Below, piece after piece: positions 8,393-13,231 of a DNA stretch of 13,231 bases. Position 1 is the first letter of the stretch, and the number at the start of each line of letters is the position of its first letter. Source of the stretch: an uncultured Oscillospiraceae bacterium (GTDB taxonomy: Bacteria > Bacillota > Clostridia > Oscillospirales > Oscillospiraceae); assembly GCA_910584395.1 (NCBI GenBank), contig CAJUAS010000042.1, forward strand, positions 1 through 13,231, given 5' to 3'. A program made the translations under genes and the position numbers. The notes under the pieces were generated by a model. That model did not search any database and was not told the origin of the DNA. It worked only from the letters and a program-made list of their open reading frames with translations.

Positions 8393-8429
8393 TGAAATAA
8401 TTCTGAAAAATATTTTTGGAATTATTTCA
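8393..8429. promoter_or_regulatory. Palindromic operator candidate between divergent promoters
   Basis: Perfect 11-base arms TGAAATAATTC (8393-8403) and its complement (8419-8429) flank a 15-base centre that itself contains a 12-base palindrome (8406-8417). The element is much more AT-rich than the surrounding coding DNA. It sits just upstream of the -35 of both the minus-strand sigma promoter (8380-8385) and the plus-strand XRE promoter (8437-8442). Related TGAAAT-type half sites occur at 8350-8359 and, inverted, near 8441-8451. The likely ligand is the adjacent XRE regulator (inference). Confidence 0.65.
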
Positions 8430-8436
8430 AAAGGAC

Positions 8437-8465
8437 TTGCAATCAATTTCAGAGTGTGGTTAAAT
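8437..8465 (+). promoter_or_regulatory. Promoter of the XRE-ImmA unit
   Basis: TTGCAA (8437-8442), a 17-base spacer and TTAAAT (8460-8465) preceded by TGG, an extended -10 signature. The start would be near 8472, 26 bases ahead of ATG 8498. Match to consensus is moderate (four of six in each hexamer), compensated by the extended -10. Confidence 0.55.
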
Positions 8466-8497
8466 GAAGAGGACTTCAAATAAGGGAGGAACATTCC

Positions 8498-8851
8498 ATG
8501 TTTGAAAAGCGTCTTCGAGCCCTGCGGGAAGGGCAAGGTTTTCAGAGCCAGCAGGCGTTGGCCGACGCGCTGGGGGTGGCCCAGTCCACGGTGGCCAACT
8601 GGGAGTGCGGCCGGCGGGAACCGAATTACGAGACCACCCGCAGGCTGGCGGACTTTTTTCAGGTGACGGTGGACTATCTCATGGGCCGCAGCGACGACCC
8701 CCACGGCGGGGTGGTCAGCGACGACGCGCTGCGGGCCGCGCTGTGGGGCGGAGATGTGGAGCTGTCGGAGACGGAGATGGACGAGCTGTGGGAGGACGTC
8801 CAGGAGTACGCCCGCTACAAGGCGCAGCAGTATCAAAGGAGGAAGAGGTAA
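8498..8851 (+). CDS. XRE-family HTH transcriptional regulator (ImmR-like)
   Basis: The 117-residue product has a Cro/C1-type HTH at residues 5-61: recognition segment VAQSTVANWECGRREP followed by the usual VDYLMGRSD ending. An acidic then basic C-terminal helix (90-117, from LSETEMDELWED to KAQQYQRRKR) probably serves in dimerisation or as the contact for the peptidase. GGGAGG lies 8 bases before ATG. The next gene, an ImmA/IrrE-type peptidase, starts 3 bases after its stop. In known ImmR/ImmA and DdrO/IrrE pairs the peptidase cleaves the repressor and releases its operators; the same relation is inferred here. It probably autoregulates through the palindrome at 8393-8429 and may repress the divergent sigma gene. 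Confidence 0.9.
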   Translation: MFEKRLRALREGQGFQSQQALADALGVAQSTVANWECGRREPNYETTRRLADFFQVTVDYLMGRSDDPHGGVVSDDALRAALWGGDVELSETEMDELWEDVQEYARYKAQQYQRRKR

Positions 8852-8854
8852 GGA

Positions 8855-9280
8855 ATGCAGGACGTGTTATCCCTCTACCGGCTGGCGGAGGAGAGGGGGA
8901 TCGACGTGGATCTTCGGCCGCTGCGCCGCGTGCCGTCCCTGTCGCTGTCCATGGACTGGGCAGAAGGGCGGTGCGCCGTGGCGTTAGATCCGGATCAGGT
9001 CGCCGGCACGGCGGATGAAAAGGTCAAGCTGGGCCATGAGCTGGGCCACTGTCTCACCGGCAGCTTCTATAACCGTTATGCGGCCTGTGATCTGCGCCGC
9101 CGCCATGAGCTGCGGGCCGACCGCTGGGCCATCGCCCACCTGATCCCCCACAAGGAGCTGAAGGCCGCCATCGCCAAGGGCGTGCGGGAGGTTTGGGAGC
9201 TGGCGGAGTATTTCGAGGTCACTGAGGAATTTATGAAAAAAGCTCTGGCCCATTACGGGCTGCTGGACAGGGCGGATTAA
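8855..9280 (+). CDS. ImmA/IrrE family zinc metallopeptidase
   Basis: The 141-residue product carries the HExxH zinc motif H61-E-L-G-H65 and a downstream E85-LRADRWA, the usual ExxAD..A third-ligand segment of the family. The length agrees with stand-alone ImmA-type enzymes and there is no extra GAF or HTH domain as in long IrrE. It directly follows the XRE regulator with a 3-base gap, and AAAGGAGG (8835-8842) precedes ATG. Expected role, from the family: site-specific cleavage of the partner XRE repressor on a stress or inducer signal. The actual signal and cleavage site cannot be read from sequence. A malic enzyme gene follows after 13 bases, whose ribosome binding site overlaps this gene's stop codon. 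Confidence 0.9.
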   Translation: MQDVLSLYRLAEERGIDVDLRPLRRVPSLSLSMDWAEGRCAVALDPDQVAGTADEKVKLGHELGHCLTGSFYNRYAACDLRRRHELRADRWAIAHLIPHKELKAAIAKGVREVWELAEYFEVTEEFMKKALAHYGLLDRAD

Positions 9281-9293
9281 GGAGGAAAACACC

Positions 9294-10463
9294 ATGGATT
9301 ACGCAAAAGAGTCCCTACGCTTACATTATGAATGGAGGGGCAAGCTGTCCGTTGTCCCCAAGATGGCGGTGGAGAGCCGGGAGGATCTGTCTCTGGCCTA
9401 CACCCCCGGCGTGGCCCAGCCCTGTCTGGAGATCCAGAAAGACCCGGAGCTGTCCTTTGAACTGACCGGCCGCTGGAACACCGTGGCGGTGGTCACGGAC
9501 GGCTCGGCGGTGCTGGGGCTGGGGGACATCGGAGCGCTGGCGGGGATGCCTGTCATGGAGGGGAAGTGCGTGCTCTTTAAGGCCTTCGGCGGGGTGGACG
9601 CCATTCCCCTGTGTGTCAACACCCAAGACGTGGACGAAATCGTGGACACGGTGGCTCGTCTGCAAGGCTCCTTTGGCGGGGTGAATTTGGAGGACATCGC
9701 CGCCCCCCGGTGCTTTGAGATCGAGCGCAAGCTCCAAGCCAAGTGCTCCATTCCCATCTTCCACGACGACCAGCACGGCACAGCCATTGTGGTGGCGGCG
9801 GCTCTTTTGAACGCCCTCAAGGTGACAGGGAAGAAGATGGAGGACGTGACCGCCGTCTTTTCCGGCGCGGGCGCGGCGGGGACGGCCATTTGCAACCTCC
9901 TGCAGTCCATGGGGCTGGGGGACGCCATCGTCTGCGACCGTCAGGGCGCGGTCTATCAGGGCCGGGAGGGCCTGAACGCCGCCAAGGCCGAGCTGGCCGC
10001 CCACACCAACAAGACGGGGAAGAGGGGGACGCTGGCCGATGTACTCCGCGGCGCGGACGTGTTCATCGGGGTCTCCGCCCCCGGCACGGTGACTCCGGAG
10101 ATGGTCAAGTCCATGGCCGCCGACCCCATCTTGTTTCCCATGGCCAACCCCGTCCCGGAGATCATGCCCGATCAGGCCCATGCTGCCGGGGCGGCGGTGG
10201 TGGGCACGGGCCGCAGCGACTTCCCCAACCAGATCAACAACGTGCTGGCCTTCCCCGGCGTGTTCCGGGGCGCGCTGGACGCGCGGGCCTCGGTCATCAA
10301 TGAGGAGATGAAGCACGCCGCCGCCCACGCATTGGCGGACTTGGTGGGGGACAAGCTCTCCAAGGACTTCATTCTGCCCCTGCCCTTCGACCCGGCGGTG
10401 TGCCCGGCGGTGGCAGCGGCGGTGGCCAAGGCTGCGAAGGACAGCGGCGTGGCGCGAATTTAA
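9294..10463 (+). CDS. Malic enzyme (short bacterial type, NAD(P)-dependent)
   Basis: The 389-residue protein should decarboxylate malate to pyruvate with reduction of NAD(P) in the cytosol. Visible landmarks are AYTPGV with catalytic Tyr36, TDGSAVLGLGDIG at 68-80, catalytic Lys91 in the EGK segment, metal-binding Glu133-Asp134 and Asp158-Asp159 (HDDQHGTA), the Rossmann glycine motif GAGAAG at 191-196, and MANPVPEI and FPNQINNVL near the C-terminal part. The length matches the short Firmicute type, not the 540-residue form. Cofactor preference is undecided; CDR after the second Rossmann strand is compatible with NAD. AAGGAGG overlaps the peptidase stop (9279-9285), 8 bases before ATG, so it looks translationally linked to the XRE-ImmA unit. 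No terminator was seen between it and the next promoter. Confidence 0.96.
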   Translation: MDYAKESLRLHYEWRGKLSVVPKMAVESREDLSLAYTPGVAQPCLEIQKDPELSFELTGRWNTVAVVTDGSAVLGLGDIGALAGMPVMEGKCVLFKAFGGVDAIPLCVNTQDVDEIVDTVARLQGSFGGVNLEDIAAPRCFEIERKLQAKCSIPIFHDDQHGTAIVVAAALLNALKVTGKKMEDVTAVFSGAGAAGTAICNLLQSMGLGDAIVCDRQGAVYQGREGLNAAKAELAAHTNKTGKRGTLADVLRGADVFIGVSAPGTVTPEMVKSMAADPILFPMANPVPEIMPDQAHAAGAAVVGTGRSDFPNQINNVLAFPGVFRGALDARASVINEEMKHAAAHALADLVGDKLSKDFILPLPFDPAVCPAVAAAVAKAAKDSGVARI

Positions 10464-10469
10464 TGGAGT

Positions 10470-10514
10470 TTTAAGAAAACCTAAATTCCCTTTTGTCCCG
10501 AGGCAGGGTATACT
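10470..10514 (+). promoter_or_regulatory. Promoter of the DUF4342/two-component operon with possible response-regulator box
   Basis: A -10 TATACT (10509-10514) has no recognisable -35 at the right distance. About 22 bases upstream of it lies TTTAAG-N5-CTAAAT (10470-10486), a direct repeat of the type bound by OmpR-family regulators in Firmicutes (the CiaR box is TTTAAG-N5-TTTAAG, from memory). The box position suits activator-dependent transcription and thus autoregulation of the operon. The leader to the first start codon is under 30 bases. Confidence 0.5.
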
Positions 10515-10539
10515 GGGGGCGACGATAGGAGGGATGGCT

Positions 10540-11085
10540 GTGGAGCGTCAGGAAAAGATCGAGCGCCTTGCAGAGCGCATGAAGGTGTCGGCGGAGGAAG
10601 CCGCCAAGGCGTTGGACGAAGCGGGCGGCGATCTTCTGGACGCGGCCCTTTTGCTGGAGCGGGGACGTGCCGCCGGCGAGCGGGTGGTACACACCCACTC
10701 CACCGCCGCCGCGGCTGCGGCCCAGATGCCCGCCGCCGTCCCCGGTGGGGCGGCCAAGGAGGAGGTTTCCGCCGAGGCCAAGGTCAAGGAGATCCTCACC
10801 GCCGTGCTTACGGGGCTGTTTACCCACCCCATTCTCAACGGCGTGGAGCTGGAGTACCACGGAAAGCGGCTGGCGGTCATCCCGGCGGGGGTGCTGCTGG
10901 CGCTGCTGCTGGTGCGCTATTGGATCGTGCTGGGACTGGTGGCGGTGGGCCTGCTGGTGGGCTGGAGGTTCACGTGGAGCGGGCCGCAATGGGGCAACGC
11001 CGCCCTCAATGCCGTCTGGGACACGCTGGAAGACACCGTGTCCGGCTGGCGGGAGAAGATGAAGAGCAACAAGCCCCACGGCTGA
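10540..11085 (+). CDS. UBA-like/DUF4342 domain membrane protein
   Basis: The 181-residue product starts with a three-helix UBA-like segment (about 3-42: VSAEEAAKALDEAGGDLLDA), followed by a low-complexity Ala-rich linker (48-77). A conserved DUF4342-like part (78-145) includes one or two membrane segments at about 112-142 (LLALLLVRYW...VGLLVGW) and ends in a short charged tail. The function of DUF4342 is unknown. GTG 10540 is chosen because AGGAGGG (10527-10533) is 6 bases away; the in-frame ATG at 10534 directly abuts that site and would leave no spacing, though it would add only two residues. The response regulator starts 15 bases after its stop, so this is the first gene of a two-component operon and may act as membrane partner or signal input for the kinase (inference). 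Confidence 0.82.
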   Translation: MERQEKIERLAERMKVSAEEAAKALDEAGGDLLDAALLLERGRAAGERVVHTHSTAAAAAAQMPAAVPGGAAKEEVSAEAKVKEILTAVLTGLFTHPILNGVELEYHGKRLAVIPAGVLLALLLVRYWIVLGLVAVGLLVGWRFTWSGPQWGNAALNAVWDTLEDTVSGWREKMKSNKPHG

Positions 11086-11100
11086 TAGGAGGAAGGGAAT

Positions 11101-11787
11101 GTGGCCGAGCATATTTTGCTGGTAGAGGACGAGGAAAAGCTGGCCCGGATGGTGGAGCTGGAGCTGCAATATGAGGGCTATCAGGTGGACAAGGCCTTTG
11201 ATGGCCCCAGCGGGCTGGAAAAGGCGCTGAGCGGCGGCTTTCAGCTGATCCTGCTGGACGTGATGCTCCCGGGAATGTCGGGGATGGAGGTGCTGCGCCG
11301 TCTCCGCAGGGAGTCCCAAGTCCCTGTCATCATGCTCACCGCCCGGGACGCGGTGATGGACAAGGTCTCCGGGCTGGACTCGGGGGCGAACGACTATATC
11401 ACCAAGCCCTTCGTCATCGAAGAGCTGCTGGCCCGCATCCGCGCGGCTTTGCGGGTGAGCGGCAAGGCCGCAGAGAACGGGGAGCAGGAAGCCCTGACCG
11501 TGGGGACGCTGACTTTAGAGCCGGAGAGCCGTCAGGTGACGGTGAAGGGGGAGCGGGTGGAGCTGACCCGCAAGGAGTTCGACCTGCTGGAGTACCTGCT
11601 GCGAAACAAGGGCAAGGTGGTCACGCGGGACGCGCTTCTGGACCACGTCTGGGGGTTCGATTTTGTGGGCGAGACCAACGCCGTGGACGTGTATATCCGC
11701 TTTCTCCGCTCCAAGATCGACGAAAGGTTCGACTTGAAGCTCATCCGCACCGTGCGGGGAGTAGGTTATGTGATAGAAGAGGGGTGA
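11101..11787 (+). CDS. OmpR/PhoB-family response regulator
   Basis: The 228-residue product has a receiver domain (about 3-115) with acidic pocket E9-D10, phospho-acceptor Asp53 in LLDVMLPG, switch Thr80 in LTAR and Lys102 in TKP, then a winged-helix DNA-binding domain (about 131-226) with ELTRKEFDLLEYLLRN and RTVRGVGYV. The start is GTG, with AGGAGG (11087-11092) 8 bases upstream; an overlapping ATG at 11099 is out of frame. It sits between the DUF4342 gene and the histidine kinase, which starts 4 bases after its stop codon. It likely activates its own operon through the direct repeat at 10470-10486. Confidence 0.96.
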   Translation: MAEHILLVEDEEKLARMVELELQYEGYQVDKAFDGPSGLEKALSGGFQLILLDVMLPGMSGMEVLRRLRRESQVPVIMLTARDAVMDKVSGLDSGANDYITKPFVIEELLARIRAALRVSGKAAENGEQEALTVGTLTLEPESRQVTVKGERVELTRKEFDLLEYLLRNKGKVVTRDALLDHVWGFDFVGETNAVDVYIRFLRSKIDERFDLKLIRTVRGVGYVIEEG

Positions 11788-11791
11788 CCCC

Positions 11792-12925
11792 ATGGCGGAG
11801 GAAAAGGAGAAAAAGTCCCACTCTCTGGCCCGCAAACTGAATCTCCGCCTGACCCTGCGGCAGCTTCGGCTGTTCGCGGTGCTGGATCTGGCGGTGTTTG
11901 CCTTTGCCCACTTCGCCCTCCGCCTCTCTCTGACCATGCGGGAGCTGGGCCATGTGCTGCTGCTCACGCTGGGGGCGGAGCTGCTGCTGCTCCTGCTGGG
12001 GGCGATGCAAAACGCGGGGCTGATCAAAAAGACCCTGAAACCTCTCACCGACCTCACCGCCGCCACCCAAGTGGCCGCCGCCCGCACCGCCGGCGGCCTT
12101 GACCCGGAGCAGCTCAGCGATCTGGCCGACCGTCTGGAGCGCATCGACGCCGCCCAACTGGACACCCGCCTGCCTGCGGCGTCCAGCGCGGAGCTGAAGG
12201 AGCTGACCGAGGCCATCAACGCCATGCTGGAGCGGCTGGACGCGGCCTATGCCGCCCAGATCAAGTTCGTGGACCACGCCAGCCATGAGCTTCGCACCCC
12301 CATCGCCGTCATTCAGGGCTACGCCAACCTGCTCAACCGCTGGGGCAAGGACGATCCCGCCGCCCGGCAGGAGGCCATCGACGCCATCATCGCCGAGGGG
12401 GAGGCCATGAAAAATCTGGTGGAGCAGCTTTTGTTTCTGGCCCGTGGGGACAACCACACCATGCGGGTCTCCCCGGAGCGGCTGGACGCCACCGAGGTGG
12501 CGGCGCAGGTACTCAAGGAGACCGCGCTGGTGGATCAGACCCACCCCCTGTCCGCCGACTGGGAGGGCTCGGTGTTTCTCACTGCCGATCCCGACCTTCT
12601 GAAGGAGGGACTGCGTATTTTGGTGGACAATGCGGTAAAATACACCCCCACCGGCGGGCGCATTACCCTAAAGATCCGTCAGGAGGGGGACAGCGCCCGG
12701 CTGGAGGTGCTGGACGAGGGAATGGGGGTCGCCGGAGAGGATCTGCCCCATGTGTTTGACCGCTTCTACCGGGCCGACGCCTCACGGGCGCGTCAAACGG
12801 GAGGGTCGGGGCTGGGCCTTTCCATCGCCGAGCGTATTGCCCGCTGCCACAACGGCCATCTGGAGGTCACCTCCGCCCCCGGCATTGGGTCAAAATTCGC
12901 GTTCGTTCTGCCCATCGCGGCGTAA
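11792..12925 (+). CDS. Sensor histidine kinase with minimal extracytoplasmic loop
   Basis: The 377-residue protein has two membrane helices (about 25-47 and 51-72) linked by only a few residues, a HAMP-like/helical linker (about 75-155), the H box SHELRTP with phospho-acceptor His165, N box VDNAVKYTP (Asn280), G1 DEGMG (308-312), F box FDRFYRAD and G2 GGSGLGLS (337-344). It is the partner of the response regulator encoded 4 bases upstream. Because there is no room for an outside sensor domain, input must come from within the membrane or from another protein; the DUF4342 membrane protein of the same operon is a candidate. The ribosome binding site GAGGGG lies at the regulator's stop codon and can pair with the CCCC before ATG, so expression may be coupled to translation of the regulator. 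Confidence 0.95.
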   Translation: MAEEKEKKSHSLARKLNLRLTLRQLRLFAVLDLAVFAFAHFALRLSLTMRELGHVLLLTLGAELLLLLLGAMQNAGLIKKTLKPLTDLTAATQVAAARTAGGLDPEQLSDLADRLERIDAAQLDTRLPAASSAELKELTEAINAMLERLDAAYAAQIKFVDHASHELRTPIAVIQGYANLLNRWGKDDPAARQEAIDAIIAEGEAMKNLVEQLLFLARGDNHTMRVSPERLDATEVAAQVLKETALVDQTHPLSADWEGSVFLTADPDLLKEGLRILVDNAVKYTPTGGRITLKIRQEGDSARLEVLDEGMGVAGEDLPHVFDRFYRADASRARQTGGSGLGLSIAERIARCHNGHLEVTSAPGIGSKFAFVLPIAA

Positions 12926-12945
12926 GGAGCGAAAAGAGCATAAGA

Positions 12946-12974
12946 AAGGGCCGCTTCCGTCGGAAGCGGCCCTT
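12946..12974. terminator. Bidirectional hairpin terminator between convergent genes
   Basis: A near-uninterrupted GC-rich inverted repeat (12946-12959 and 12961-12974, arm AAGGGCCGCTTCCG) lies 20 bases after the histidine kinase stop and about 30 bases beyond the stop of the convergent minus-strand gene. The plus side is followed by TTGGTTTAT, and the minus side by CTTTCTTAT, so either transcript could end here, with modest T tracts. Confidence 0.75.
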
Positions 12975-13005
12975 GGTTTATCAATATGGTTGATTTCAGC
13001 TCGTC

Positions 13006-13231
13006 TTACTTCTGGGACTCCGCCACAGCCACGGCCACAGCAACAGTCGCGCCGACCATGGGGTTGTTGCCCATGCCGAGGAAGCCCATCATCTCCACGT
13101 GAGCGGGGACGGAGGAGCTGCCCGCGAACTGGGCGTCGGAGTGCATCCGGCCCATGGTGTCGGTCATGCCGTAGGAAGCAGGGCCGGCGGCCATGTTGTC
13201 CGGGTGGAGCGTGCGGCCCGTGCCGCCGCCG
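13006..13231 (-). CDS. GGGtGRT family protein, C-terminal part (5' end beyond window)
   Basis: The last 74 or so residues of a protein read from the right edge, starting exactly with the GGGTGRT motif that gives the Pfam GGGtGRT family its name, followed by HPDNMAAGPASYGM, MGRMHSDAQFAG, HVEMMGFLGMGNNPMVGA and an alanine/valine-rich ending, stop TAA at 13006-13008. The family is roughly 330 residues long and of unknown function as far as I know, so about three quarters of the gene lies outside. The Gly-rich loop and GMGNNPMVGA stretch suggest ligand or nucleotide binding, but this is only inference. It converges on the two-component operon and ends at the shared hairpin. Confidence 0.75.
   Translation of the reverse strand, partial: GGGTGRTLHPDNMAAGPASYGMTDTMGRMHSDAQFAGSSSVPAHVEMMGFLGMGNNPMVGATVAVAVAVAESQK

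Noticed and set aside
8360..8836. 158-codon minus-strand open frame opposite the XRE gene
   Set aside because: It runs across the intergenic promoters and antisense to a clear HTH gene; no ribosome binding site or domain support.
8498..9280. Remnant of an integrative element because of the ImmR/ImmA-like pair
   Set aside because: No integrase, excisionase, relaxase, attachment-site repeat, tRNA or compositional break is visible, and the flanking genes are chromosomal in type.
9321..10328. 335-codon minus-strand open frame opposite the malic enzyme
   Set aside because: Antisense shadow: the plus strand encodes all malic-enzyme motifs, and the minus product is compositionally biased and has no ribosome binding site evidence.
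10471..12544. Minus-strand open frames (282, 236 and 267 codons) opposite the two-component operon
   Set aside because: They overlap convincing DUF4342, response regulator and kinase genes and read as His/Arg/Gly-rich or Ser/Arg-rich shadow translations.
12980..12994. Small inverted repeat ATCAA/TTGAT downstream of the main hairpin
   Set aside because: Five-base arms are too short to separate from chance next to the strong hairpin at 12946-12974.

Overview
The window is GC-rich, low-G+C-style-free Firmicute DNA that most resembles a gut member of the class Clostridia (Oscillospiraceae-like). This is inferred from the combination of a secreted multi-domain GH84 glycosidase, a DUF4342 protein next to a two-component system, a GGGtGRT-family protein, TTGACA/TATAAT-type promoters and strong AGGAGG ribosome binding sites. 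No rRNA, tRNA, CRISPR array, IS element or integrase was seen.

Region 1 (1-7206, minus strand) is one uninterrupted reading frame of at least 2402 codons that runs off the left edge. It encodes a signal-peptide-bearing GH84 beta-N-acetylglucosaminidase/hyaluronidase-like enzyme followed by a long tail of carbohydrate-binding (CBM32/F5/8 type C), Ig-like, twin 92-residue repeat and FIVAR modules. It has its own near-consensus promoter (7279-7307). Long plus-strand open frames over it are codon-bias shadows.

Region 2 (7325-8385, minus strand) holds a small sigma-70-family factor followed by an ArsC/Spx-like thioredoxin-fold protein with a TTG start, closed by a strong hairpin terminator. A near-consensus promoter drives the sigma gene.

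Region 3 (8393-10463, plus strand) is divergent from region 2. An AT-rich palindrome lies between the two promoters, then come an XRE-family regulator, an ImmA/IrrE-type zinc metallopeptidase and, 13 bases later, a malic enzyme. The regulator/peptidase pair resembles the ImmR/ImmA switch of integrative elements, but here its neighbours are a sigma factor and a central-carbon enzyme, with no mobile-element genes. This is the most interesting candidate system in the window.

Region 4 (10470-12974, plus strand) is a compact operon: a UBA-like/DUF4342 membrane protein, an OmpR-family response regulator and a histidine kinase that has almost no extracytoplasmic sensor. A possible response-regulator box replaces the -35 of its promoter. 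A strong hairpin separates it from the convergent GGGtGRT-family gene (13006-13231, minus strand), which is cut by the right edge.
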